51,816 nt of DNA from Lentisphaerae bacterium ADurb.Bin242 (GTDB lineage: Bacteria; Verrucomicrobiota; Lentisphaeria; Victivallales; UBA1829): positions 1-51,816 of the forward strand of contig MWCA01000036.1 of NCBI GenBank assembly GCA_002069785.1. The letters run 5' to 3'. The stretch's first letter is position 1. Each line of letters opens with the position of its first letter. Positions 1 to 9,218 of the stretch are shown piece by piece. The position numbers and the translations under genes are program-made. The notes beneath the pieces were generated by a model. The model had not been told where the DNA came from, did no database searches, and was given only the letters and a program-made list of their open reading frames with translations.

Positions 1-259
<259 letters not shown>

Positions 260-418
260 TCAATGTCTAAAGTGACGCATATTGGTAAACACCATCGCCA
301 TCCCGTGCTCATCCGCCGCCGCTATCACCTCGGCGTCGCGCATGCTGCCGCCCGGTTGGATCACCGCGGTGATGCCTGCCGCCGCCGCATTGTCAATGCC
401 GTCACGGAAGGGGAATCC
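260..418 (-). pseudogene. purH: 3' remnant of purH (AICAR transformylase/IMP cyclohydrolase)
   Basis: Read leftwards from about 415, the frame gives [27 protein letters not shown] and [24 protein letters not shown], followed by TGA at 262-260. These are the highly conserved last ~52 residues of PurH. The native gene is about 500 codons, so nearly all of it is missing. Recognisable homology begins within about 8 bp of the stop codon of the Gfo/Idh gene at 423-425, giving a very sharp junction. Upstream in this frame the sequence is no longer PurH-like and there is no start codon. Either accessory DNA replaced the 5' part of purH or the contig joins two unrelated sequences here. Confidence 0.85.
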
Positions 419-422
419 GGAA

Positions 423-1427
423 TTACATCTGCACGACGTTTCCGGTCCGGGCGGATTCGATCATGGCCTTGCCGACCATCAGGGAATTGTAGCCGTCCTC
501 CACGGTCGGGAACACTTTTTTCCCGCCTTTCATGTACTGGAAAAGGTTGAGCATCTGGCAGCCGTATCCGTCCGCCACATTCACTTCCTCCACGCCGGCG
601 CCGTCGGCTTTCACGGGTCCGACCTGGATTTCCTTTTTCTCGCCGCCGGACGGATAATAGGTCAGGTTCGCACCGCCGTCCATGACGAGGGCGCCTTTTT
701 CGCCGTAGATTTCCATTCGTTCGGCGCTTCGGCCGAAGCGCTGCCAGTTGCACATGTAGTTGCAGATGACTCCGTTTTTATACGTGACGACCGAGGCGAC
801 ATGGTCGGCGGGAAGCGGCTGGGAAGGATCGAGCATGTCGCTCTGGGCGTAGACGCGGGCGGCCGGGCCGAAGAACCAGTTTGCCAGATCGACGTGGTGC
901 GCAAGCATGTCGATGATGACGCCGCCGCTCTTGTCGAAATCGGTGAACCAGTCGCCGGGCATCCGCTTATAGGCTCCCAGCGGGAGATCCACATTGCAGA
1001 AATGGAGTTTTCCGAGGAAATTCTGCTCCAGCAGTTCCTTGAACTTGATCGTCTTGAACATGTGTCGGCGGACGAACCCGATCGCGAACAGCTTGGAATA
1101 GTTCCTGCCGAGTTGCAGCATTTCATCGGCCAGCGTGAAGTCGCGGCACAGGGGTTTCTCGCAGAACAGCACTTTTCCGGCGCCGATGGCCGCCCGGATT
1201 CCGTCCTGGTGGCAGTAGGTGGGCGAGGACACGACTACGCAGTCCGCCGCGGCCGCGACTTCTTCCGGGCCGGCGCAAATTTCGGCTCCGTATTTGTCAT
1301 GCATGGCCTGCGCCGCTTCCGGCTTCGGATCGTAAACCGCCGCGATTTTGGCTCCGTCGAAGGTTCCCAGATAACTTGCGTGCGTATTGCCCATACGCCC
1401 GGCGCCGATAATACCGAACTTCACCAT
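423..1427 (-). CDS. Gfo/Idh/MocA-family oxidoreductase
   Basis: Predicted cytoplasmic NAD(P)-dependent sugar or inositol dehydrogenase of 334 residues. The N-terminal Rossmann fold shows [11 protein letters not shown] (GxGxxG type). The catalytic-lysine motif EKP appears as [10 protein letters not shown], and the C-terminal half carries the [13 protein letters not shown] segment typical of the family. The length is normal. The start is supported by GGAGA 7 nt upstream, and a promoter-like pair lies about 60 bp upstream (1485-1512). It is probably transcribed separately from the glycosidase operon to its right. Its stop codon abuts the purH remnant. The substrate cannot be told from sequence. 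Confidence 0.88.
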   Translation of the reverse strand: MVKFGIIGAGRMGNTHASYLGTFDGAKIAAVYDPKPEAAQAMHDKYGAEICAGPEEVAAAADCVVVSSPTYCHQDGIRAAIGAGKVLFCEKPLCRDFTLADEMLQLGRNYSKLFAIGFVRRHMFKTIKFKELLEQNFLGKLHFCNVDLPLGAYKRMPGDWFTDFDKSGGVIIDMLAHHVDLANWFFGPAARVYAQSDMLDPSQPLPADHVASVVTYKNGVICNYMCNWQRFGRSAERMEIYGEKGALVMDGGANLTYYPSGGEKKEIQVGPVKADGAGVEEVNVADGYGCQMLNLFQYMKGGKKVFPTVEDGYNSLMVGKAMIESARTGNVVQM

Positions 1428-1484
1428 TTTTGTTCTCCATCCATGATTGCTGATTATTTAGTAACGCGCGTCACCATTGCCCTT

Positions 1485-1512
1485 AATATAACCATTCCGT
1501 TTCATTTTGCAA
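1485..1512 (-). promoter_or_regulatory. Predicted promoter of the Gfo/Idh gene
   Basis: On the minus strand a TTGCAA -35 hexamer (1512-1507) is followed after 16 nt by TATATT (1490-1485). The predicted start point is about 50 nt upstream of the ATG at 1427. The same TTGCAA hexamer recurs at other promoters in the window. Confidence 0.5.
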
Positions 1513-1601
1513 GACGGAATTCCGGGCTTTTCGACTTTTTTTTCGAGTTTTGGTAATTGTGGTAATTGAAAAAGTAAACGCCCCTCTCCAAATCTCCAAC
1601 T

Positions 1602-1746
1602 GCATTTAGTCTGACAAAAAGGGGGAGGTGCATTTAGTCTGACAAAAGTGGTCTTGTGGAAAGTTATTGATCTGTTAGGGTGAGAAAGCCCAAAGTTCTT
1701 GTCACCATCCCTCCCCCGGGGGAGGGATGCGTTTAGTCTGACAAAA
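1602..1746. repeat. Three direct copies of GCRTTTAGTCTGACAAAA
   Basis: Copies lie at 1602-1619, 1630-1647 and 1729-1746, all in the same orientation. The first two are identical and the third has one change (GCG for GCA). Spacing is irregular (10 and 81 bp). On the minus strand each reads TGTCAGACTAAA, which has the TG start common at insertion-sequence ends. A related motif, TTTAGTCAGACAAA, lies at 13322-13335, and a second block, GTAATTGAAAAAGTAAACGC (1562-1581), is also shared with that locus. Confidence 0.7.
1707..1728. repeat. 22-bp perfect palindrome
   Basis: An 11-bp arm, ATCCCTCCCCC, is followed directly by its exact reverse complement, immediately before the third repeat copy. There is no loop and no T-tract, so it is unlikely to be an ordinary terminator. 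It may be an end structure of a small mobile element. Confidence 0.6.
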
Positions 1747-1915
1747 ATGATGGTATACCCCACAAAAAAGGAAGGGAAAAAAGCGTCTCACCTGACATCA
1801 TAGAAATTCAACGGAACGGAAAGTTTTAAATCTTTCAGGCAAAGAACTGCCAGTATGGAAAAATAAAAAAAACAAATCACAAAAAAACACACACCATCCG
1901 GATAAAATTCCCATT

Positions 1916-2212
1916 TCAACGAGAGAAAAAGATTATCAAGTTTTTGGCCGTCTGAATTTTGCCAGGAAATGCGGGAAAATTCCAGCATTTTGCAACCATT
2001 CTTGTCCCATTCGAAAAAGGGGAGGCCGAATCGCAGAACGGATGGAATATCGTGTCGTCTTCCGTTTTCAGGGACAGAAATGAATGCATGTTGTGTATAA
2101 GATGGAACAATGCGCCATCGAAATCCCGAACCTCGATTTCAGCGGGAAAGCCGCCGCATTGTCTGCGAAAAACGATCTTACCATAAGGCATTTCAAGCGT
2201 ATAATTTTTCAT
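1916..2212 (-). CDS. Hypothetical small protein, possibly a truncated gene
   Basis: A 98-residue frame starts 4 bp after the stop codon of the GH38 gene. The sequence TAA-GGAA-ATG couples it tightly to that gene, and GGAA immediately before the ATG may serve as the ribosome binding site. The first ~70 residues look protein-like (MKNYTLEMPYGKIVFRRQ start, mixed hydrophobic and charged). The tail is less convincing and enters AT-rich non-coding DNA. I do not recognise a family. It may be the 5' end of a gene broken by the rearrangement that produced the repeat-rich DNA to its left. Confidence 0.4.
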   Translation of the reverse strand: MKNYTLEMPYGKIVFRRQCGGFPAEIEVRDFDGALFHLIHNMHSFLSLKTEDDTIFHPFCDSASPFSNGTRMVAKCWNFPAFPGKIQTAKNLIIFFSR

Positions 2213-2216
2213 TTCC

Positions 2217-5200
2217 TTATCCCGCTGATTTTGATATATGGCATTTCAAGGTTATGATTTCAAAAGGCTTGAACTTCAGTGATATTCTTTTCATTACCGG
2301 GTATTTTTTGATTTCATGCCATTCGATCATATCACATTCGCTGATCTGCATGTCTTCCGGAAAAACGAGGGTTGCCGAAGAATTTTTCCCATATATTTCC
2401 ACCAGACGAATAATCAAATCCGTGCTTTTTTCCGCTTTTTTCATGGTGCTGAGTTTTATGCCATGATGGTCTTCTAAATGACAGGGGGGATTGATTTCTC
2501 CTTGAAATCCGTAAAATACCAACGGCGGGGAATTGAGCTGCGCGGCTTCTTCCATCACCGTTGAGCCAATCAAATCCCCTTTATGCGGGAAAAAAGCATA
2601 GGTAAATTCATGATATTCGATGTCTGCGGAACTGTCGGGATATTTCGGAGAACGTAAAAGGTTGAGTTCAATGTTTGATTCCTGAAGTTTGTATCCGTAC
2701 TTGCAATCGTTGAGCAGCGCCACTCCATATCCGGTATCGGAAATATCGGCATAGCGATGGGCGGCGACTTCACTACGAACTTTTTCCCAGGAAGTGTTTC
2801 TCCGGGTGGAGCGGCGAATATATCCAAACTGAATATCACAGGATGCAAACTCGCTGCGGGTGTCGAGTTCAAAAGCAACCCGGAGCATGCGGTGTTCTTC
2901 ATTCCAATCCACGGAAGTAATGAAGTCAAGCCGTTTACTGTCATTTCCCAAACGAACGGTTTGCATGATTTTTGACTTGCCGATTGACATTTCGAACCGG
3001 ATACATTTTGCCACTGCCCCGTCCGGCAAACGGCGAAATAAAATACCGGTCTGGTGTTCGATGAATTTTCCTTCATAGTCGGGGTCAATATCCCATGCGT
3101 CATAGGATTGCGGCCAGTCAACGTAAAGCGAAAACAGATTACTTGCGGCGGAAGATTTGAGGACTTCACGGGATTCCTCTTTATCGAAGGCAGAAACCAG
3201 ACGGGCATCCGCCGTAAATTCATAACGCATCCATTCATTTTCCAGAACCAGCAAATTTTCCGAGGAATTTCCGGCAGCCGGCGGTATATCGGAGCGATGC
3301 AAGGTCAAGGATGAATTTGGTGGAATTGCAACTTGAGCGAAAACCGTATCATCATGCAGTTTCTGACACAAAGTATTTTTGCAGGAACTCCAATCTTTCG
3401 GAAGGGGCAGCAGATAGCGGCAGAATTGCGGCAGTGTATTGTAAAGGGTGATGGATTGTGCGTTCGGAGTCAGGTATGATTCCGCATAATTCTTCAGCAA
3501 GGCATTGCATTCATCCCGAAGCAAGGAATAATCGCGCCTGGTATCTTCGTAAACTCCGGGAATGGACGAACCCGAAATAATGTCGTGAAATTGATGGACT
3601 AAAAGCAATTTCCACATTTTATCGAATTGCGCTGCCGGATAATTCAACTGCCCGGCGAAGAGAATTTCAAGCTGGACAATCAAATTTTCCAGAATCCGGT
3701 TTTCTTTTTTGATAAATGCCTGGGTAGTCAGAGTTGCCCGGTGCTTTTCGAGATACAATTCATCCTTCCATACCGGAAGATTGTCCCGGTTCATTGCCAA
3801 CATCTCCAGAAAGGAATCTGCCCGTTCGAACCGGACTTTAGGGATATCCGGGAAATCGGCAAGCAGTCTGCCGTTTTCCACATGGTCTTCGGTCGGTCCG
3901 CCGCCGCCGTCGCCGACGCCATAAAGCGAAAGAAATGAGTCCAGACAGGGTTCCTCCGCAAGACGCTGTCCGGCTTTATATAAGGAGCCTGGATTCAACA
4001 TTGAGGCATAGTTGTTTTCCGGCGGGAAATGAGCGATGATTTCACTGTTGTCGATTCCGCGCCACCGGAATGAATGATACGGAAATACGTTGGTGTCGTT
4101 CCATGACAATTTTTGGGTCAAAAAGAAATTGCAGCCGCATTTTTTGATAATTTGCGGAAGTGAGGCCGGACAACCGAACACATCCGGCAGCCACAGGTTT
4201 TTCACCTCGATCCCAAATTCATCCATGAAGAAATTTTTACCATACAGAAACTGGCGGATCAGCGATTCACCACCGGGGAGATTGGTATCGGATTCACACC
4301 ACATTCCTCCCTGGAGTTCCCATCGCTTTTCCTGCACGAAATGTTTGATCCGGGAATATATGCCGGGATAATATTCTTTGACGAACTGATAAAGCTGTGG
4401 CTGGGAAATTCCGAAAATGTATTCAGGACAGCGTTCCAGCAAATCAAGCTGGTTGGCAAAGGTACGGGCGGCTTTCCGGATGGATTCGGCAACCGGCCAC
4501 AAATAAGCAAGGTCAATATGGGCATGTCCCACCGCATAAGCGGCAACCGTCAGGGAATCTCCGCGGGCATGTATGATGTCATCCAGTTCCCGAATTGCCA
4601 GTTCCGGCATGCCGGGTTTGACGGCATACATTGCCAAGGCCCTTTTTACGGCTTCCATGATTTTTACGGATTTGTGGTTGAAGCCAAACGAAGCTCCGGC
4701 ATCGGTCAATAAGGCGATACGATGCCGGAGCGTGTGCAACGGCAAGTTCCAAATCCCGAATTGCATTTTCCGGATAACCGCTTGATGGTCATTATAGTTC
4801 TGCAAGCCTGTTTCCAGCGTGTTTTGCAACGATGTTCCATTGATGTATGCGGCGGTGGTTTCAAGCCATAAATCAATATGGGAGGTTTCAGCCGGAAGCA
4901 GAATGAACTCCTTGCTCCAGTTTTCGAGGAAAATACTGTTGCAGGTAATTGCGGAAAGAGCTTTTCCCGATGCCGAAAACAATAAACCTTCCGCATTAAA
5001 ATTGAGCTGGAGTGCAAGTTGTTGTCCGCAAAGTTCACGGGGAACTTCGGCTGTCAAATGAAACCAGCCGTGATCCCAGGCGTTGCCCCAGGTATCTCCC
5101 ACCGAGACCGGAACGTATTTCAGTTGCCGGCGGTCCTGAAACGATGTGTTTTTACCCGAAATGGCGTATTCGGCTTGAAGCGTATGGGCATTCGAAAGTT

Positions 5201-5270
5201 GCCGCCCATAGGTAACTTCGCAAAAATGCCTCGCCCGTTTGATTGTCGACAAAAATTCCTTATCGGTCAT
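2217..5270 (-). CDS. Glycoside hydrolase family 38 alpha-mannosidase
   Basis: A 1017-residue protein with the GH38 plan: an N-terminal beta region (~1-240), a catalytic barrel (~240-520), a helical segment (~520-620) and C-terminal beta domains. The zinc-ligand motif HAHID gives H251 and D253. WLPDVFGCPASLPQ supplies the expected nucleophile and zinc ligand D363, and HQFHDIISGSS supplies H562. No signal peptide is seen, so it probably hydrolyses imported alpha-mannosides in the cytoplasm. Its ATG overlaps the stop of the upstream GH36-like gene as ATGA. Family assignment is firm; linkage specificity cannot be told. Confidence 0.93.
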   Translation of the reverse strand: MTDKEFLSTIKRARHFCEVTYGRQLSNAHTLQAEYAISGKNTSFQDRRQLKYVPVSVGDTWGNAWDHGWFHLTAEVPRELCGQQLALQLNFNAEGLLFSASGKALSAITCNSIFLENWSKEFILLPAETSHIDLWLETTAAYINGTSLQNTLETGLQNYNDHQAVIRKMQFGIWNLPLHTLRHRIALLTDAGASFGFNHKSVKIMEAVKRALAMYAVKPGMPELAIRELDDIIHARGDSLTVAAYAVGHAHIDLAYLWPVAESIRKAARTFANQLDLLERCPEYIFGISQPQLYQFVKEYYPGIYSRIKHFVQEKRWELQGGMWCESDTNLPGGESLIRQFLYGKNFFMDEFGIEVKNLWLPDVFGCPASLPQIIKKCGCNFFLTQKLSWNDTNVFPYHSFRWRGIDNSEIIAHFPPENNYASMLNPGSLYKAGQRLAEEPCLDSFLSLYGVGDGGGGPTEDHVENGRLLADFPDIPKVRFERADSFLEMLAMNRDNLPVWKDELYLEKHRATLTTQAFIKKENRILENLIVQLEILFAGQLNYPAAQFDKMWKLLLVHQFHDIISGSSIPGVYEDTRRDYSLLRDECNALLKNYAESYLTPNAQSITLYNTLPQFCRYLLPLPKDWSSCKNTLCQKLHDDTVFAQVAIPPNSSLTLHRSDIPPAAGNSSENLLVLENEWMRYEFTADARLVSAFDKEESREVLKSSAASNLFSLYVDWPQSYDAWDIDPDYEGKFIEHQTGILFRRLPDGAVAKCIRFEMSIGKSKIMQTVRLGNDSKRLDFITSVDWNEEHRMLRVAFELDTRSEFASCDIQFGYIRRSTRRNTSWEKVRSEVAAHRYADISDTGYGVALLNDCKYGYKLQESNIELNLLRSPKYPDSSADIEYHEFTYAFFPHKGDLIGSTVMEEAAQLNSPPLVFYGFQGEINPPCHLEDHHGIKLSTMKKAEKSTDLIIRLVEIYGKNSSATLVFPEDMQISECDMIEWHEIKKYPVMKRISLKFKPFEIITLKCHISKSAG

Positions 5271-6880
5271 TCAGACTTCCCCACTTCCGCCAGCAGAGCC
5301 GCGTCGTGCGGCGGCAGAACAATTTTGAATTTGCGTATTGAAGGCGCATCCAACAGTTCTTCGCATTGCTCCGGCAGACCATACTCCTGAAAATGATAAG
5401 TCATAATCTGGTTCGAATCGTTGAAAATAGCGACGGCTTTGCGTCCGTCATCGAAATTGCCAATGAATACCTGCGGCCAACAACCGGTTGTCCAGGAAAA
5501 TGGATGAGCATTACGGATACGGTATTTAACCGCGCGTTCAAGCAATGCTAGGCGGTTTGCATCGATGGTGTTAAAATTATCGCTGGTTGTGCATACTCCG
5601 GTCAGGATACCGGTCAATATCGACATTTTAGCTTCGCCGTAAGAATAATAAGCGTTGTCCTGGCGTGCCATCAGCGCATCGGGATCCGCCCGGAACCAGC
5701 GGTCGAACTTCCACCAGTGCGACATCAGGACATGAATGGCTGTCTTGATATCGGCTCTAAAAAGATCGTCCCCATTTGCCGGTTCCGGGCGGGGATTTTC
5801 ATAATAACGAGAGGTGTCATAACTGACCCGGCAGTGATCAACCAATCCAAGTGTCGGCATGAATGGGGCACCGCATCCCAGCAATACCGCATCCGGAACC
5901 GTCTCGCGTATGGCTTTGAGAGCCTGCCGGTAGGCGGAAACCGGCGTTGCCGCCGAATCCTGGCGTATTCCCTCCATGAGGCCAAGTCCCAGACCGTCCA
6001 TTTTGAAATAGGCGAAACCGTATGAACGAAATGTATTGAATACATTCACCAAGTGATCCAACACCTCTGGACGGGTTGCGTCAAGGCAACCCCAATGGGT
6101 GTCCGGCGGTGCGGACCAGCCCCGGATCAGCGCGGGTTGGTTGGTCCCGTCTCGAACGAACCAATCCTGATGCTCCCGAAATACCCGGCTGACCGTGGAA
6201 GCCATCAAAGGAATCGTCCAGATTCCCGGCTTCATTCCGCCATCGCCAATCTTTGCGACGATGTCCCGCAGGGGAGTAGGCCAATCATGGCGCTGTTCCA
6301 ACCAATCCCCTTGAAACGGCTGGTAGCCATCGTCAATTTGCACATACTCCGCCGCATATCTCGAACGGTTGGTCGTCAAGGCGGCAACATTTTCCAATAA
6401 ATTGGACTCAGAGACCCCGGCGTAGTAATAATACCAAGTGCAATATGCCGTAAAGTTTCTTGCCGCTTGAATTCTTGGAACGCTCATTTTTTTTGCGGCG
6501 GCATCGGCATATTGAATCATCAAATCCTGCCACGAATCGCCTTCTAAAACCAAAATTTCCTCAGGTGTTTCATCCGGTTTGATGTGCGGCTGTTCAACTG
6601 TAACGCCGGTAAATTTGCCCCGTCGATGAAGTGTCAGATACGTCAAGGAACGAAACGCGGTCAAGGCTCCGATCAGCATAAAACGTTTGGAATAAATATC
6701 GCCTATGACCAACATATCTTGACTCGGATAATCGCCATTGAAGACGCGGGCCGGGAAGACGTTGCTGCCTTGCAGATGGGCGACCATGTTGTTGTTATTG
6801 CGATACGCAAAATCTGCTTCCGGCGGTAAATCGAGCGGCAGATATGCCCGGTAACATGCTGTTTCTTTACGTAATTTCAT
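5267..6880 (-). CDS. GH36/GH27-type alpha-galactosidase-like enzyme
   Basis: A 537-residue clan GH-D enzyme. The barrel carries FAYFKMDGLG with candidate nucleophile D295, and GCGAPFMPTLGLVDHCRVSYD with candidate acid/base D355. NFTAYCTWYYYYAG and EYVQIDDGYQ are typical early barrel strands. A C-terminal beta domain follows from about residue 440. No signal peptide is seen. The start at 6880 is preferred over an upstream ATG at 6943 because it overlaps the stop of the DUF4838 gene as ATGA, and the longer form would extend into that gene. Related GH36 subgroups act on alpha-galactosides or transfer galactose, so exact activity is open. Confidence 0.82.
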   Translation of the reverse strand: MKLRKETACYRAYLPLDLPPEADFAYRNNNNMVAHLQGSNVFPARVFNGDYPSQDMLVIGDIYSKRFMLIGALTAFRSLTYLTLHRRGKFTGVTVEQPHIKPDETPEEILVLEGDSWQDLMIQYADAAAKKMSVPRIQAARNFTAYCTWYYYYAGVSESNLLENVAALTTNRSRYAAEYVQIDDGYQPFQGDWLEQRHDWPTPLRDIVAKIGDGGMKPGIWTIPLMASTVSRVFREHQDWFVRDGTNQPALIRGWSAPPDTHWGCLDATRPEVLDHLVNVFNTFRSYGFAYFKMDGLGLGLMEGIRQDSAATPVSAYRQALKAIRETVPDAVLLGCGAPFMPTLGLVDHCRVSYDTSRYYENPRPEPANGDDLFRADIKTAIHVLMSHWWKFDRWFRADPDALMARQDNAYYSYGEAKMSILTGILTGVCTTSDNFNTIDANRLALLERAVKYRIRNAHPFSWTTGCWPQVFIGNFDDGRKAVAIFNDSNQIMTYHFQEYGLPEQCEELLDAPSIRKFKIVLPPHDAALLAEVGKSE

Positions 6881-9204
6881 TTTTCTTTTTCTATAACCAG
6901 TGTGCCGAAACCGGAGGGTTGATGGACCATGCCGCCGACCCATGAACTGTTTTCGCGTTTGCCGTCTTTCTGATCGTGATGAAAGGTGCGGAAAAACATC
7001 GCTTTGAGCGGGGCCTCGCCGGCAGGATCGTAACCGATATCTTTGAAGGGAACCCGGGCGATGATCCAGTAGCCGTCTTTTTCCGCTTTGGCGCTAACGT
7101 TCCAGGATGAATTCCAACTTTCGTCATAACCGGAGCCATCGTATTTCATCCCTTGGAAATCTGCGGCAAAATGGTTGTAAAGCGTTCCTTTTTTATTGAC
7201 ATCGAGGAAAAATTCGATATGATCTCCTGCCGGGCATACTTCCCGCCCGCCGATGTTCTGCCGGGCATAGAGATTTTGGGCATTACCGTCATGGCATTCA
7301 AAAAGCAGATACAACGCGGCATTGTCGTGCATGAGCTTGACCGTGGTCGCGTATTTCGAATCGGCTTTCGGTTTGCCCATGACTTTGAAACCTTCCAGCG
7401 CGGTGGCCTGGTCCCAGATTTCAGACTGCGGAGTCGCCGCTTTGGCGGCCTTCGCGACCAGCGGCACGGATAACTCCGGCGAACTGTACAGCGGCGCGTT
7501 TTTGATCCAGTCCTCGAAGCGTTCGCGGGTACGTTTGACCAATTCTTGAATATTCGGGGTATCGGCCAGTTTGGCGGCTTCTTCCAAAGCGCTCCGGCAG
7601 GGTTCTTCCAGGCCTTTCTGAACAATGTAATGAACCGCCGATTTATAGTGATTGTCCGACAGCGTGGATGGCGACGGATCGTCATACCAGGATTTCCGCA
7701 AAATGCCGTAGAATTTCTTCATGGCCGGAGCGGCTTTGTGATAAGCCCGGTTCAGGTATTCGTCGCGCAGCTTTTCCACGTCCTGTTGCGAGTTCCAGTA
7801 CAATTTCGAGAGCACCCAGAATTCCATGGCCGAAACGTCCCAGGCATAATCGCAACGCCGCCGGTTAGGTCCGACGATACTATCCGGTATATATTCGGCA
7901 TAGTAAATACGGGAACCGAGCTGCTCCAGATAACGCAGGTCTTCGGCCGCTTTTTCCGCCAACGGCCGCGGATAATCCGAGCCGCAGCCGTAATATTCGC
8001 GCCAGCCGAAATTCGAGCTCATTTTGCACCATTGATCCACCCGGTCCTTCCATTTTTTGTTGGCGGGTTCAAGAATTGAATACTTGTCATTTTTCACCGC
8101 CGGACAAAACAAAATATCAATGTAGTCATCCACCTTCACCGCCGGCGGCATGACCGTGAAAAAATAGCCGAACGTCGAGAGCCTTTTGTCCGGAAATTCT
8201 TTCTTGACGACTTCCGCCACCCGGTTCAAATAGCGGAAGTATTGAGTCGAACGGAAATTCTCATCTTTGGCGGTGCATATACCGCTGTCCGGGAGTTTAA
8301 TGTCGCGCCGGCAGTCTTCGCATTCGCAGACACGCCAGTTGTCCTGAATGCCGATAAAGATCTGGTCCACCTGATGCTTTGAAGTTTTCACCTGCTTAAT
8401 GATTTCGGAAGCAAAAACCCCGGCCCCTTCCATATTGGAAAAACAGACCTGGTATTTACCGACGTCTTCGCGGCGCTTGCCGTCCACCAGGCAGAAATAC
8501 TCGGGATGCTCGGCAAAATATTTTTGCGGCATGAACCGCTTCAGGTTATGCCCGCGAAAAGGATTGATCAACATGCCGGCATTCAATGAACGTTCATAGG
8601 AATCCACTTTGCCGACATGGGTCGGATTGCGGTTGGTCATCACCCTGGCGCACCACAATTCCGTTTGCGCATCGTAAGGGGTGTAACAAATCTGCCAGCC
8701 GCGTGCCAGCGAGCGGGGCTTGTCCAGCCAGTCGCCCTGTCTGAGGACCAGCGTATCCAGAGATGTATAAATAATCCCGAATTCCTGCGGCCTCGCCCAG
8801 ATCAGATCGGTATTCCGGTCCAGGAAACCGTAGACTCCGTTCAGGGTGCCTTTAGGAATATTGCCGAAAATATAAATGCTGTTATTCCGGGTTCGCACCG
8901 CATAACCGTCGGTTGTGCCGAGTTCCTGCAAATTCTTAGCAAATTCCCCGGCAAAACTCTTGCCGAGGTAAATTTTGACCGGCAATTCCGGCCGGGAAGC
9001 ATTTTTCTCCGAGATCGGCAATTTTGCGCCGGTGATTTTTTCCAGCCAGGTTTGCAGCTCATCGGCGGCGAATTTTTCCACCCGGTGGGCGTCGGCCGGG
9101 AGAATGATCTCGGCCTTCGGCTGCCTGGATTCCACCAGAGTATTGGCATGCATGACATATCCGGCCAGCAATGCAATTGAGCACAATACATTTTTGAATT
9201 TCAT
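6877..9204 (-). CDS. Secreted DUF4838 protein with C-terminal CBM9-like domain
   Basis: A 775-residue exported protein. An N-terminal signal peptide (MKFKNVLCSIALLAGYVMHA) is followed by an alpha-glucuronidase N-domain-like segment (~25-140, with ADELQTWLEKITGAKLPI). The DUF4838 core (~150-450) contains a CECEDCRRD cysteine cluster. The C-terminal ~130 residues resemble a CBM9/DOMON beta-sandwich, with YATTVKLMHDNAALYLLFEC and GDHIEFFLDV. AGGAG lies 9 nt before the start. It probably binds or cleaves an acidic polysaccharide outside the cytoplasm and feeds the cytoplasmic GH36 and GH38 enzymes encoded next. The catalytic role of DUF4838 proteins is mostly unproven. Confidence 0.85.
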   Translation of the reverse strand: MKFKNVLCSIALLAGYVMHANTLVESRQPKAEIILPADAHRVEKFAADELQTWLEKITGAKLPISEKNASRPELPVKIYLGKSFAGEFAKNLQELGTTDGYAVRTRNNSIYIFGNIPKGTLNGVYGFLDRNTDLIWARPQEFGIIYTSLDTLVLRQGDWLDKPRSLARGWQICYTPYDAQTELWCARVMTNRNPTHVGKVDSYERSLNAGMLINPFRGHNLKRFMPQKYFAEHPEYFCLVDGKRREDVGKYQVCFSNMEGAGVFASEIIKQVKTSKHQVDQIFIGIQDNWRVCECEDCRRDIKLPDSGICTAKDENFRSTQYFRYLNRVAEVVKKEFPDKRLSTFGYFFTVMPPAVKVDDYIDILFCPAVKNDKYSILEPANKKWKDRVDQWCKMSSNFGWREYYGCGSDYPRPLAEKAAEDLRYLEQLGSRIYYAEYIPDSIVGPNRRRCDYAWDVSAMEFWVLSKLYWNSQQDVEKLRDEYLNRAYHKAAPAMKKFYGILRKSWYDDPSPSTLSDNHYKSAVHYIVQKGLEEPCRSALEEAAKLADTPNIQELVKRTRERFEDWIKNAPLYSSPELSVPLVAKAAKAATPQSEIWDQATALEGFKVMGKPKADSKYATTVKLMHDNAALYLLFECHDGNAQNLYARQNIGGREVCPAGDHIEFFLDVNKKGTLYNHFAADFQGMKYDGSGYDESWNSSWNVSAKAEKDGYWIIARVPFKDIGYDPAGEAPLKAMFFRTFHHDQKDGKRENSSWVGGMVHQPSGFGTLVIEKEK

Positions 9205-9218
9205 AAGCCGGTCTCCTG

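Larger units (their letters stand above)
1428..1915. other. Non-coding region with repeats and one promoter
   Basis: This 488-bp gap holds the promoter of the Gfo/Idh gene, three copies of a GCRTTTAGTCTGACAAAA repeat, a 22-bp perfect GC-rich palindrome and an AT-rich stretch. Open frames here (for example 1458-1763 minus) consist of translated repeats and are not credible genes. Confidence 0.6.

Noticed and set aside
1602..1746. CRISPR-like array
   Set aside because: Only three 18-bp repeats with 10- and 81-bp gaps; no regular spacers and no cas genes.
5267..6943. Longer start for the GH36-like gene at 6943
   Set aside because: It would run into the DUF4838 gene; the ATG at 6880 gives an ATGA overlap and a normal N-terminus.
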